NCBI RefSeq assembly: GCF_029227915.1
Contig: NC_079878.1
Location: 6,882,001-6,946,000 of the forward strand
From: Hydractinia symbiolongicarpus
Taxonomy: Eukaryota; Cnidaria; Hydrozoa; Anthoathecata; Hydractiniidae
Direction of reading: 5' to 3'
Length of the DNA stretch: 64,000 nt
The number at the start of each line of letters is the position of its first letter. Position 1 is the stretch's first letter. The notes under the pieces were generated by a model. The model was given only the letters and a program-made list of their open reading frames with translations, was not told the DNA's origin and did no database searches. A program made the position numbers and the translations under genes. Positions 1-12,438 of this stretch are shown in pieces.

Positions 1-309
1 CAGTGCACCCAGGTTGTTTTGATCCCGTCAACGTGACGGCAAAGCCCGTAAAATGGCCAGTGTGGGGCTCGAACCCACGACATTCGCGTTATTAGCACGA
101 CGCTCTAGCCGACTGAGCTAACCGGCCGTGAACGCGTGAACACGGACTCACTTCCTAAGTCAACTCTAAGCAAAATACTTTTATTTTTTTACTCAAAACG
201 TTACCGTCATATTTCTCACGCTTTGATACGAGTCCAAGCAATGCAAATAGCCGCAACCCGCTCGAAAGAGGAGTCATGTTAGGCCAACTTTAAACGGACA
301 TTCCCTGAA

Positions 310-382
310 AGCCCTCGCAGAGATTTGAACTCTCGACCCCTAGTTTACAAGACCAGTGCTCTAACCCCTGAGCTACGAAGGC
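310..382 (-). tRNA. tRNA-Thr(TGT), unit 1, variant
   Basis: Two changes from consensus: C65 to G (318) leaves a G49-G65 mismatch at the base of the T stem, and C41 to U (342) turns an anticodon-stem pair into G29-U41. Anticodon intact at 347-349. Probably weakened rather than dead. Confidence 0.85.
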
Positions 383-1004
383 ACGCGATCCTTGCCAAAT
401 ACGAAAAGTCGGTGCATCAGGCAAAACAGGCCAGTTGCAACGTGTACTTGCCATAAAGTGATACCGTCAATGCCCTACTGGACCATGACTATTCTAATCA
501 CGGACCTCAGCTTTCCCGTTAACATCCACGGGCTCCAGTGGCGTAGTCGGTTAGCGCGTCGTACTTATAAGTCAGTATCGACAAAGACATGCGAAGATCG
601 GGAGTTCGAGCCTCCCCTGGAGCAAGGTTTCTTTTCATGCGCCGTCAACACACGCCACAGCACGGGCAGATCACCAGTAAAATCTAGCAACGTGGCAGTG
701 CACCCAGGTTGTTTTGATCCCGTCAACGTGACGGCAAAGCCCGTAAAATGGCCAGTGTGGGGCTCGAACCCACGACATTCGCGTTATTAGCACGACGCTC
801 TAGCCGACTGAGCTAACCGGCCGTGAACGCGTGAACACGGACTCACTTCCTAAGTCAACTCTAAGCAAAATACTTTTATTTTTTTACTCAAAACGTTACC
901 GTCATATTTCTCACGCTTTGATACGAGTCCAAGCAATGCAAATAGCCGCAACCCGCTCGAAAGAGGAGTCATGTTAGGCCAACTTTAAACGGACATTCCC
1001 TGAA

Positions 1005-1077
1005 AGGCCTCGGAGAGATTTGAACTCTCGACCCCTGGTTTACAAGACCAGTGCTCTAACCCCTGAGCTACGAAGGC
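1005..1077 (-). tRNA. tRNA-Thr(TGT), unit 2, C71 variant
   Basis: The base at 1007 makes position 71 C instead of G, opposing C2. This opens the second pair of the acceptor stem, where RNase P, tRNase Z and the synthetase act. Confidence 0.85.
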
Positions 1078-1443
1078 ACGCGATCCTTGCCAAATACGAA
1101 AAGTCGGTGCATCAGGCAAAACAGGCCAGTTGCAACGTGTACTTGCCATAAAGTGATACCGTCAATGCCCTACTGGACCATGACTATTCTAATCACGGAC
1201 CTCAGCTTTCCCGTTAACATCCACGGGCTCCAGTGGCGTAGTCGGTTAGCGCGTCGTACTTATAAGTCAGTATCGACAAAGACATGCGAAGATCGGGAGT
1301 TCGAGCCTCCCCTGGAGCAAGGTTTCTTTTCATGCGCCGTCAACACACGCCACAGCACGGGCAGATCACCAGTAAAATCTAGCAACGTGGCAGTGCACCC
1401 AGGTTGTTTTGATCCCGTCAACGTGACGGCAAAGCCCGTAAAA

Positions 1444-1517
1444 TGGCCAGTGTGGGGCTCGAACCCACTACATTCGCGTTATTAGCACGACGCTCTAGCC
1501 GACTGAGCTAACCGGCC
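1444..1517 (-). tRNA. tRNA-Ile(AAT), unit 3, C48A
   Basis: The change at 1469 replaces C48, the partner of G15 in the tertiary Levitt pair, with A. The cloverleaf is intact but the elbow is probably less stable. Confidence 0.85.
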
Positions 1518-1699
1518 GTGAACGCGTGAACACGGACTCACTTCCTAAGTCAACTCTAAGCAAAATACTTTTATTTTTTTACTCAAAACGTTACCGTCAT
1601 ATTTCTCACGCTTTGATACGAGTCCAAGCAATGCAAATAGCCGCAACCCGCTCGAAAGAGGAGTCATGTTAGGCCAACTTTAAACGGACATTCCCTGAA

Positions 1700-1772
1700 A
1701 GGCCTCGGAGAGATTTGAACTCTCGACCCCTGGTTTACAAGACCAGTGCTCTAACCCCTGAGCTACGAAGGC
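1700..1772 (-). tRNA. tRNA-Thr(TGT), unit 3, C71 variant
   Basis: Same C2-C71 mismatch as unit 2 (change at 1702). Confidence 0.85.
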
Positions 1773-1921
1773 ACGCGATCCTTGCCAAATACGAAAAGTC
1801 GGTGCATCAGGCAAAACAGGCCAGTTGCAACGTGTACTTGCCATAAAGTGATACCGTCAATGCCCTACTGGACCATGACTATTCTAATCACGGACCTCAG
1901 CTTTCCCGTTAACATCCACGG

Positions 1922-2014
1922 GCTCCAGTGGCGTAGTCGGTTAGCGCGTCGTACTTATAAGTCAGTATCGACAAAGACATGCGAAGATCGGGAGTTAGAG
2001 CCTCCCCTGGAGCA
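1922..2014 (+). tRNA. tRNA-Ile(TAT), unit 3, B-box C56A
   Basis: C56 of the T loop is A (1997). C56 is nearly invariant in the B box bound by TFIIIC and pairs with G19 in the folded tRNA, so both transcription and folding should suffer. Confidence 0.85.
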
Positions 2015-2394
2015 AGGTTTCTTTTCATGCGCCGTCAACACACGCCACAGCACGGGCAGATCACCAGTAAAATCTAGCAACGTGGCAGTGCACCCAGGTT
2101 GTTTTGATCCCGTCAACGTGACGGCAAAGCCCGTAAAATGGCCAGTGTGGGGCTCGAACCCACGACATTCGCGTTATTAGCACGACGCTCTAGCCGACTG
2201 AGCTAACCGGCCGTGAACGCGTGAACACGGACTCACTTCCTAAGTCAACTCTAAGCTAAATACTTTTATTTTTTTACTCAAAACGTTACCGTCATATTTC
2301 TCACGCTTTGATACGAGTCCAAGCAATGCAAATAGCCGCAACCCGCTCGAAAGAGGAGTCATGTTAGGCCAACTTTAAACGGACATTCCCTGAA

Positions 2395-2467
2395 AGGCCT
2401 CGGAGAGATTTGAACTCTCGACCCCTGGTTTACAAGACCAGTGCTCTAACCCCTGAGCTACGAAGGC
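2395..2467 (-). tRNA. tRNA-Thr(TGT), unit 4, C71 variant
   Basis: Same C2-C71 mismatch as unit 2 (change at 2397). Confidence 0.85.
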
Positions 2468-3089
2468 ACGCGATCCTTGCCAAATACGAAAAGTCGGTGC
2501 ATCAGGCAAAACAGGCCAGTTGCAACGTGTACTTGCCATAAAGTGATACCGTCAATGCCCTACTGGACCATGACTATTCTAATCACGGACCTCAGCTTTC
2601 CCGTTAACATCCACGGGCTCCAGTGGCGTAGTCGGTTAGCGCGTCGTACTTATAAGTCAGTATCGACAAAGACATGCGAAGATCGGGAGTTCGAGCCTCC
2701 CCTGGAGCAAGGTTTCTTTTCATGCGCCGTCAACACACGCCACAGCACGGGCAGATCACCAGTAAAATCTAGCAACGTGGCAGTGCACCCAGGTTGTTTT
2801 GATCCCGTCACCGTGACGGCAAAGCCCGTAAAATGGCCAGTGTGGGGCTCGAACCCACGACATTCGCGTTATTAGCACGACGCTCTAGCCGACTGAGCTA
2901 ACCGGCCGTGAACGCGTGAACACGGACTCACTTCCTAAGTCAACTCTAAGCAAAATACTTTTATTTTTTTACTCAAAACGTTACCGTCATATTTCTCACG
3001 CTTTGATACGAGTCCAAGCAATGCAAATAGCCGCAACCCGCTTGAAAGAGGAGTCATGTTAGGCCAACTTTAAACGGACATTCCCTGAA

Positions 3090-3162
3090 AGGCCTCGGAG
3101 AGATTTGAACTCTCGACCCCTGGTTTACAAGACCAGTGCTCTAACCCCTGAGCTACGAAGGC
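3090..3162 (-). tRNA. tRNA-Thr(TGT), unit 5, C71 variant
   Basis: Same C2-C71 mismatch (change at 3092); last of the four-unit run, as unit 6 has the consensus base. Confidence 0.85.
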
Positions 3163-5869
3163 ACGCGATCCTTGCCAAATACGAAAAGTCGGTGCATCAG
3201 GCAAAACAGGCCAGTTGCAACGTGTACTTGCCATAAAGTGATACCGTCAATGCCCTACTGGACCATGACTATTCTAATCACGGACCTCAGCTTTCCCGTT
3301 AACATCCACGGGCTCCAGTGGCGTAGTCGGTTAGCGCGTCGTACTTATAAGTCAGTATCGACAAAGACATGCGAAGATCGGGAGTTCGAGCCTCCCCTGG
3401 AGCAAGGTTTCTTTTCATGCGCCGTCAACACACGCCACAGCACGGGCAGATCACCAGTAAAATCTAGCAACGTGGCAGTGCACCCAGGTTGTTTTGATCC
3501 CGTCAACGTGACGGCAAAGCCCGTAAAATGGCCAGTGTGGGGCTCGAACCCACGACATTCGCGTTATTAGCACGACGCTCTAGCCGACTGAGCTAACCGG
3601 CCGTGAACGCGCGAACACGGACTCACTTCCTAAGTCAACTCTAAGCAAAATACTTTTATTTTTTTACTCAAAACGTTACCGTCATATTTCTCACGCTTTG
3701 ATACGAGTCCAAGCAATGCAAATAGCCGCAACCCGCTCGAAAGAGGAGTCATGTTAGGCCAACTTTAAACGGACATTCCCTGAAAGCCCTCGGAGAGATT
3801 TGAACTCTCGACCCCTGGTTTACAAGACCAGTGCTCTAACCCCTGAGCTACGAAGGCACGCGATCCTTGCCAAATACGAAAAGTCGGTGCATCAGGCAAA
3901 ACAGGCCAGTTGCAACGTGTACTTGCCATAAAGTGATACCGTCAATGCCTTACTGGACCATGACTATTCTAATCACGGACCTCAGCTTTCCCGTTAACAT
4001 CCACGGGCTCCAGTGGCGTAGTCGGTTAGCGCGTCGTACTTATAAGTCAGTATCGACAAAGACATGCGAAGATCGGGAGTTCGAGCCTCCCCTGGAGCAA
4101 GGTTTCTTTTCATGCGCCGTCAACACACGCCACAGCACGGGCAGATCACCAGTAAAATCTAGCAACGTGGCAGTGCACCCAGGTTGTTTTGATCCCGTCA
4201 ACGTGACGGCAAAGCCCGTAAAATGGCCAGTGTGGGGCTCGAACCCACGACATTCGCATTATTAGCACGACGCTCTAGCCGACTGAGCTAACCGGCCGTG
4301 AACGCGTGAACACGGACTCACTTCCTAAGTCAACTCTAAGCAAAATACTTTTATTTTTTTACTCAAAACGTTACCGTCATATTTCTCACGCTTTGATACG
4401 AGTCCAAGCAATGCAAATAGCCGCAACCCGCTCGAAAGAGGAGTCATGTTAGGCCAACTTTAAACGGACATTCCCTGAAAGCCCTCGGAGAGATTTGAAC
4501 TCTCGACCCCTGGTTTACAAGACCAGTGCTCTAACCCCTGAGCTACGAAGGCACGCGATCCTTGCCAAATACGAAAAGTCGGTGCATCAGGCAAAACAGG
4601 CCAGTTGCAACGTGTACTTGCCATAAAGTGATACCGTCAATGCCCTACTGGACCATGACTATTCTAATCACGGACCTCAGCTTTCCCGTTAACATCCACG
4701 GGCTCCAGTGGCGTAGTCGGTTAGCGCGTCGTACTTATAAGTCAGTATCGACAAAGACATGCGAAGATCGGGAGTTCGAGCCTCCCCTGGAGCAAGGTTT
4801 CTTTTCATGCGCCGTCAACACACGCCACAGCACGGGCAGATCACCAGTAAAATCTAGCAACGTGGCAGTGCACCCAGGTTGTTTTGATCCCGTCAACGTG
4901 ACGGCAAAGCCCGTAAAATGGCCAGTGTGGGGCTCGAACCCACGACATTCGCGTTATTAGCACGACGCTCTAGCCGACTGAGCTAACCGGCCGTGAACGC
5001 GTGAACACGGACTCACTTCCTAAGTCAACTCTAAGCAAAATACTTTTATTTTTTTACTTAAAACGTTACCGTCATATTTCTCACGCTTTGATACGAGTCC
5101 AAGCAATGCAAATAGCCGCAACCCGCTCGAAAGAGGAGTCATGTTAGGCCAACTTTAAACGGACATTCCCTGAAAGCCCTCGGAGAGATTTGAACTCTCG
5201 ACCCCTGGTTTACAAGACCAGTGCTCTAACCCCTGAGCTACGAAGGCACGCGATCCTTGCCAAATACGAAAAGTCGGTGCATCAGGCAAAACAGGCCAGT
5301 TGCAACGTGTACTTGCCATAAAGTGATACCGTCAATGCCCTACTGGACCATGACTATTCTAATCACGGACCTCAGCTTTCCCGTTAACATCCACGGGCTC
5401 CAGTGGCGTAGTCGGTTAGCGCGTCGTACTTATAAGTCAGTATCGACAAAGACATGCGAAGATCGGGAGTTCGAGCCTCCCCTGGAGCAAGGTTTCTTTT
5501 CATGCGCCGTCAACACACGCCACAGCACGGGCAGATCACCAGTAAAATCTAGCAACGTGGCAGTGCACCCAGGTTGTTTTGATCCCGTCAACGTGACGGC
5601 AAAGCCCGTAAAATGGCCAGTGTGGGGCTCGAACCCACGACATTCGCGTTATTAGCACGACGCTCTAGCCGACTGAGCTAACCGGCCGTGAACGCGTGAA
5701 CACGGACTCACTTCCTAAGTCAACTTTAAGCAAAATACTTTTATTTTTTTACTCAAAACGTTACCGTCATATTTCTCACGCTTTGATACGAGTCCAAGCA
5801 ATGCAAATAGCCGCAACCCGCTCGAAAGAGGAGTCATGTTAGGCCAACTTTAAACGGACATTCCCTGAA

Positions 5870-5942
5870 AGCCCTTCGAGAGATTTGAACTCTCGACCCC
5901 TGGTTTACAAGACCAGTGCTCTAACCCCTGAGCTACGAAGGC
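5870..5942 (-). tRNA. tRNA-Thr(TGT), unit 9, broken acceptor base
   Basis: Two adjacent changes (5876, 5877) give C6-A67 and G7-G66 mismatches, opening two pairs at the foot of the acceptor stem. Likely poorly functional. Confidence 0.82.
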
Positions 5943-6091
5943 ACGCGATCCTTGCCAAATACGAAAAGTCGGTGCATCAGGCAAAACAGGCCAGTTGCAA
6001 CGTGTACTTGCCATAAAGTGATACCGTCAATGCCTTACTGGACCATGACTATTCTAATCACGGACCTCAGCTTTCCCGTTAACATCCACGG

Positions 6092-6184
6092 GCTCCAGTG
6101 GCGTAGTCGGTTAGCGCGTCGTACTTATAAGTCAGTATCGACAAAGACATGCGAAGATCGGGAGTTCGAGCCTCCCCTGGAGGA
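6092..6184 (+). tRNA. tRNA-Ile(TAT), unit 9, C72G
   Basis: C72 is G (6183), so the terminal acceptor pair becomes G1-G72. The rest, including intron and anticodon, is consensus. Confidence 0.85.
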
Positions 6185-6564
6185 AGGTTTCTTTTCATGC
6201 GCCGTCAACACACGCCACAGCACGGGCAGATCACCAGTAAAATCTAGCAACGTGGCAGTGCACCCAGGTTGTTTTGATCCCGTCAACGTGACGGCAAAGC
6301 CCGTAAAATGGCCAGTGTGGGGCTCGAACCCACGACATTCGCGTTATTAGCACGACGCTCTAGCCGACTGAGCTAACCGGCCGTGAACGCGTGAACACGG
6401 ACTCACTTCCTAAGTCAACTCTAAGCAAAATACTTTTATTTTTTTACTCAAAACGTTACCGTCATATTTCTCACGCTTTGATACGAGTCCAAGCAATGCA
6501 AATAGCCGCAACCCGCTCGAAAGAGGAGTCATGTTAGGCCAACTTTAAACGGACATTCCCTGAA

Positions 6565-6637
6565 AGCCCTCGGAGAGATTTGAACTCTCGACCCCTGGAT
6601 CACAAGACCAGTGCTCTAACCCCTGAGCTACGAGGGC
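6565..6637 (-). tRNA. tRNA-Thr(TGT), unit 10, divergent copy
   Basis: Three changes occur in one gene. C4 (6634) upgrades the usual U4-G69 wobble to C4-G69. A37 becomes G (6601), which would prevent the t6A37 modification expected for tRNAs reading ANN codons. A39 becomes U (6599), giving a U31-U39 mismatch. The anticodon is unchanged. The set could have been imported from a paralogous tRNA-Thr gene elsewhere. Confidence 0.85.
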
Positions 6638-8393
6638 ACGCGATCCTTGCCAAATACGAAAAGTCGGTGCATCAGGCAAAACAGGCCAGTTGCAACGTGT
6701 ACTTGCCATAAAGTGATACCGTCAATGCCCTACTGGACCATGACTATTCTAATCACGGACCTCAGCTTTCCCGTTAACATCCACGGGCTCCAGTGGCGTA
6801 GTCGGTTAGCGCGTCGTACTTATAAGTCAGTATCGACAAAGACATGCGAAGATCGGGAGTTCGAGCCTCCCCTGGAGCAAGGTTTCTTTTCATGCGCCGT
6901 CAACACACGCCACAGCACGGGCAGATCACCAGTAAAATCTAGCAACGTGGCAGTGCACCCAGGTTGTTTTGATCCCGTCAACGTGACGGCAAAGCCCGTA
7001 AAATGGCCAGTGTGGGGCTCGAACCCACGACATTCGCGTTATTAGCACGACGCTCTAGCCGACTGAGCTAACCGGCCGTGAACGCGTGAACACGGACTCA
7101 CTTCCTAAGTCAACTCTAAGCAAAATACTTTTATTTTTTTACTCAAAACGTTACCGTCATATTTCTCACGCTTTGATACGAGTCCAAGCAATGCAAAAAG
7201 CCGCAACCCGCTCGAAAGAGGAGTCATGTTAGGCCAACTTTAAACGGACATTCCCTGAAAGCCCTCGGAGAGATTTGAACTCTCGACCCCTGGTTTACAA
7301 GACCAGTGCTCTAACCCCTGAGCTACGAAGGCACGCGATCCTTGCCAAATACGAAAAGTCGGTGCATCAGGCAAAACAGGCCAGTTGCAACGTGTACTTG
7401 CCATAAAGTGATACCGTCAATGCCCTACTGGACCATGACTATTCTAATCACGGACCTCAGCTTTCCCGTTAACATCCACGGGCTCCAGTGGCGTAGTCGG
7501 TTAGCGCGTCGTACTTATAAGTCAGTATCGACAAAGACATGCGAAGATCGGGAGTTCGAGCCTCCCCTGGAGCAAGGTTTCTTTTCATGCGCCGTCAACA
7601 CACGCCACAGCACGGGCAGATCACCAGTAAAATCTAGCAACGTGGCAGTGCACCCAGGTTGTTTTGATCCCGTCAACGTGACGGCAAAGCCCGTAAAATG
7701 GCCAGTGTGGGGCTCGAACCCACGACATTCGCGTTATTAGCACGACGCTCTAGCCGACTGAGCTAACCGGCCGTGAACGCGTGAACACGGACTCACTTCC
7801 TAAGTCAACTCTAAGCAAAATACTTTTATTTTTTTACTCAAAACGTTACCGTCATATTTCTCACGCTTTGATACGAGTCCAAGCAATGCAAATAGCCGCA
7901 ACCCGCTCGAAAGAGGAGTCATGTTAGGCCAACTTTAAACGGACATTCCCTGAAAGCCCTCGGAGAGATTTGAACTCTCGACCCCTGGTTTACAAGACCA
8001 GTGCTCTAACCCCTGAGCTACGAAGGCACGCGATCCTTGCCAAATACGAAAAGTCAGTGCATCAGGCAAAACAGGCCAGTTGCAACGTGTACTTGCCATA
8101 AAGTGATACCGTCAATGCCCTACTGGACCATGACTATTCTAATCACGGACCTCAGCTTTCCCGTTAACATCCACGGGCTCCAGTGGCGTAGTCGGTTAGC
8201 GCGTCGTACTTATAAGTCAGTATCGACAAAGACATGCGAAGATCGGGAGTTCGAGCCTCCCCTGGAGCAAGGTTTCTTTTCATGCGCCGTCAACACACGC
8301 CACAGCACGGGCAGATCACCAGTAAAATCTAGCAACGTGGCAGTGCACCCAGGTTGTTTTGATCCCGTCAACGTGACGGCAAAGCCCGTAAAA

Positions 8394-8467
8394 TGGCCAG
8401 TGTGGGGCTCGAACCCACGACATTCGCGTTATTAGCAAGACGCTCTAGCCGACTGAGCTAACCGGCC
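8394..8467 (-). tRNA. tRNA-Ile(AAT), unit 13, G29U
   Basis: The change at 8438 gives a U29-C41 mismatch in the middle of the anticodon stem. Confidence 0.85.
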
Positions 8468-8649
8468 GTGAACGCGTGAACACGGACTCACTTCCTAAGT
8501 CAACTCTAAGCAAAATACTTTTATTTTTTTACTCAAAACGTTACCGTCATATTTCTCACGCTTTGATACGAGTCCAAGCAATGCAAATAGCCGCAACCCG
8601 CTCGAAAGAGGAGTCATGTTAGGCCAACTTTAAACGGACATTCCCTGAA

Positions 8650-8722
8650 AGCCCTCGGAGAGATATGAACTCTCGACCCCTGGTTTACAAGACCAGTGCT
8701 CTAACCCCTGAGCTACGAAGGC
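8650..8722 (-). tRNA. tRNA-Thr(TGT), unit 13, A58U
   Basis: A58, nearly invariant in the T loop and B box and the site of m1A58, is U (8665). Confidence 0.85.
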
Positions 8723-8871
8723 ACGCGATCCTTGCCAAATACGAAAAGTCGGTGCATCAGGCAAAACAGGCCAGTTGCAACGTGTACTTGCCATAAAGTG
8801 ATACCGTCAATGCCCTACTGGACCATGACTATTCTAATCACGGACCTCAGCTTTCCCGTTAACATCCACGG

Positions 8872-8964
8872 GCTCCAGTGGCGTAGTCGGTTAGCGCGTC
8901 GTACTTATAAGTCAGTATCGACAAAGACATGCCAAGATCGGGAGTTCGAGCCTCACCTGGAGCA
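8872..8964 (+). tRNA. tRNA-Ile(TAT), unit 13, two stem mismatches
   Basis: G42 to C (8933) gives C28-C42 in the anticodon stem, which also forms part of the splicing substrate. C64 to A (8955) gives G50-A64 in the T stem. Together with the lesions in its two neighbours, all three genes of unit 13 are compromised. Confidence 0.82.
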
Positions 8965-11651
8965 AGGTTTCTTTTCATGCGCCGTCAACACACGCCACAG
9001 CACGGGCAGATCACCAGTAAAATCTAGCAACGTGGCAGTGCACCCAGGTTGTTTTGATCCCGTCAACGTGACGGCAAAGCCCGTAAAATGGCCAGTGTGG
9101 GGCTCGAACCCACGACATTCGCGTTATTAGCACGACGCTCTAGCCGACTGAGCTAACCGGCCGTGAACGCGTGAACACGGACTCACTTCCTAAGTCAACT
9201 CTAAGCAAAATACTTTTATTTTTTTACTCAAAACGTTACCGTCATATTTCTCACGCTTTGATACGAGTCCAAGCAATGCAAATAGCCGCAACCCGCTCGA
9301 AAGAGGAGTCATGTTAGGCCAACTTTAAATGGACATTCCCTGAAAGCCCTCGGAGAGATTTGAACTCTCGACCCCTGGTTTACAAGACCAGTGCTCTAAC
9401 CCCTGAGCTACGAAGGCACGCGATCCTTGCCAAATACGAAAAGTCGGTGCATCAGGCAAAACAGGCCAGTTGCAACGTGTACTTGCCATAAAGTGATACC
9501 GTCAATGCCCTACTGGACCATGACTATTCTAATCACGGACCTCAGCTTTCCCGTTAACATCCACGGGCTCCAGTGGCGTAGTCGGTTAGCGCGTCGTACT
9601 TATAAGTCAGTATCGACAAAGACATGCGAAGATCGGGAGTTCGAGCCTCCCCTGGAGCAAGGTTTCTTTTCATGCGCCGTCAACACACGCCACAGCACGG
9701 GCAGATCACCAGTAAAATCTAGCAACGTGGCAGTGCACCCAGGTTGTTTTGATCCCGTCAACGTGACGGCAAAGCCCGTAAAATGGCCAGTGTGGGGCTC
9801 GAACCCACGACATTCGCGTTATTAGCACGACGCTCTAGCCGACTGAGCTAACCGGCCGTGAACGCGTGAACACGGACTCACTTCCTAAGTCAACTCTAAG
9901 CAAAATACTTTTATTTTTTTACTCAAAACGTTACCGTCATATTTCTCACGCTTTGATACGAGTCCAAGCAATGCAAATATCCGCAACCCGCTCGAAAGAG
10001 GAGTCATGTTAGGCCAACTTTAATCGGACATTCCCTGAAAGCCCTCGGAGAGATTTGAACTCTCGACCCCTGGTTTACAAGACCAGTGCTCTAACCCCTG
10101 AGCTACGAAGGCACGCGATCCTTGCCAAATACGAAAAGTCGGTGCATCAGGCAAAACAGGCCAGTTGCAACGTGTACTTGCCATAAAGTGATACCGTCAA
10201 TGCCCTACTGGACCATGACTATTCTAATCACGGACCTCAGCTTTCCCGTTAACATTCACGGGCTCCAGTGGCGTAGTCGGTTAGCGCGTCGTACTTATAA
10301 GTCAGTATCGACAAAGACATGCGAAGATCGGGAGTTCGAGCCTCCCCTGGAGCAAGGTTTCTTTTCATGCGCCGTCAACACACGCCACAGCACGGGCAGA
10401 TCACCAGTAAAATCTAGCAACGTGGCAGTGCACCCAGGTTGTTTTGATCCCGTCAACGTGACGGCAAAGCCCGTAAAATGGCCAGTGTGGGGCTCGAACC
10501 CACGACATTCGCGTTATTAGCACGACGCTCTAGCCGACTGAGCTAACCGGCCGTGAACGCGTGAACACGGACTCACTTCCTAAGTCAACTCTAAGCAAAA
10601 TACTTTTATTTTTTTACTCAAAACGTTACCGTCATATTTCTCACGCTTTGATACGAGTCCAAGCAATGCAAATAGCCGCAACCCGCTCGAAAGAGGAGTC
10701 ATGTTAGGCCAACTTTAAACGGACATTCCCTGAAAGCCCTCGGAGAGATTTGAACTCTCGACCCCTGGTTTACAAGACCAGTGCTCTAACCCCTGAGCTA
10801 CGAAGGCACGCGATCCTTGCCAAATACGAAAAGTCGGTGCATCAGGCAAAACAGGCCAGTTGCAACGTGTACTTGCCATAAAGTGATACCGTCAATGCCC
10901 TACTGGACCATGACTATTCTAATCACGGACCTCAGCTTTCCCGTTAACATTCACGGGCTCCAGTGGCGTAGTCGGTTAGCGCGTCGTACTTATAAGTCAG
11001 TATCGACAAAGACATGCGAAGATCGGGAGTTCGAGCCTCCCCTGGAGCAAGGTTTCTTTTCATGCGCCGTCAACACACGCCACAGCACGGGCAGATCACC
11101 AGTAAAATCTAGCAACGTGGCAGTGCACCCAGGTTGTTTTGATCCCGTCAACGTGACGGCAAAGCCCGTAAAATGGCCAGTGTGGGGCTCGAACCCACGA
11201 CATTCGCGTTATTAGCACGACGCTCTAGCCGACTGAGCTAACCGGCCGTGAACGCGTGAACACGGACTCACTTCCTAAGTCAACTCTAAGCAAAATACTT
11301 TTATTTTTTTACTCAAAACGTTACCGTCATATTTCTTACGCTTTGATACGAGTCCAAGCAATGCAAATAGCCGCAACCCGCTCGAAAGAGGAGTCATGTT
11401 AGGCCAACTTTAAACGGACATTCCCTGAAAGCCCTCGGAGAGATTTGAACTCTCGACCCCTGGTTTACAAGACCAGTGCTCTAACCCCTGAGCTACGAAG
11501 GCACGCGATCCTTGCCAAATACGAAAAGTCGGTGCATCAGGCAAAACAGGCCAGTTGCAACGTGTACTTGCCATAAAGTGATACCGTCAATGCCCTACTG
11601 GACCATGACTATTCTAATCACGGACCTCAGCTTTCCCGTTAACATCCACGG

Positions 11652-11743
11652 GCTCCAGTGCGTAGTCGGTTAGCGCGTCGTACTTATAAGTCAGTATCGA
11701 CAAAGACATGCGAAGATCGGGAGTTCGAGCCTCCCCTGGAGCA
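11652..11743 (+). tRNA. tRNA-Ile(TAT), unit 17, one-base deletion
   Basis: One G is missing at the junction of positions 9-10, so the gene is 92 nt. The D stem loses a pair and A-box spacing changes. Probably a pseudogene or weak copy. Confidence 0.8.
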
Positions 11744-12345
11744 AGGTTTCTTTTCATGCGCCGTCAACACACGCCACAGCACGGGCAGATCACCAGTAAA
11801 ATCTAGCAACGTGGCAGTGCACCCAGGTTGTTTTGATCCCGTCAACGTGACGGCAAAGCCCGTAAAATGGCCAGTGTGGGGCTCGAACCCACGACATTCG
11901 CGTTATTAGCACGACGCTCTAGCCGACTGAGCTAACCGGCCGTGAACGCGTGAACACGGACTCACTTCCTAAGTCAACTCTAAGCAAAATACTTTTATTT
12001 TTTTACTCAAAACGTTACCGTCATATTTCTCACGCTTTGATACGAGTCCAAGCAATGCAAATAGCCGCAACCCGCTCGAAAGAGGAGTCATGTTAGGCCA
12101 ACTTTAAACGGACATTCCCTGAAAGCCCTCGGAGAGATTTGAACTCTCGACCCCTGGTTTACAAGACCAGTGCTCTAACCCCTGAGCTACGAAGGCACGC
12201 GATCCTTGCCAAATACGAAAAGTCGGTGCATCAGGCAAAACAGGCCAGTTGCAACGTGTACTTGCCATAAAGTGATACCGTCAATGCCCTACTGGACCAT
12301 GACTATTCTAATCACGGACCTCAGCTTTCCCGTTAACATCCACGG

Positions 12346-12438
12346 GCTCCAGTGGCGTAGTCGGTTAGCGCGTCGTACTTATAAGTCAGTATCGACAAAG
12401 ACATGCGAAGATCGGGAGTTCGAGCCTCACCTGGAGCA
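12346..12438 (+). tRNA. tRNA-Ile(TAT), unit 18, C64A
   Basis: G50-A64 mismatch in the T stem (12429), the same change as in units 13 and 87. Confidence 0.85.

Larger units (their letters stand above)
1..11814. repeat. Array segment A, units 1-17
   Basis: Unit n starts at 1+695(n-1). These are the most variable copies. Units 2-5 share a C71 change in tRNA-Thr, units 9 and 10 have altered tRNA-Thr acceptor or anticodon arms, and unit 13 has lesions in all three genes. Unit 17 is 694 bp because one G is missing inside tRNA-Ile(TAT). All other tRNA genes sit at the standard offsets. The heterogeneity may mean an array edge is nearer on this side, since terminal repeats homogenise less; that is an inference. 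Confidence 0.95.

Noticed and set aside
392-790. A 132-codon open frame repeated in almost every unit on the plus strand
   Set aside because: It starts at TTG, runs straight through the sense strand of tRNA-Ile(TAT) and its intron and ends inside the antisense of tRNA-Ile(AAT). It is broken by a frameshift in unit 17 and by stops in units 39 and 89 without consequence. Its repetition only reflects the DNA repeat.
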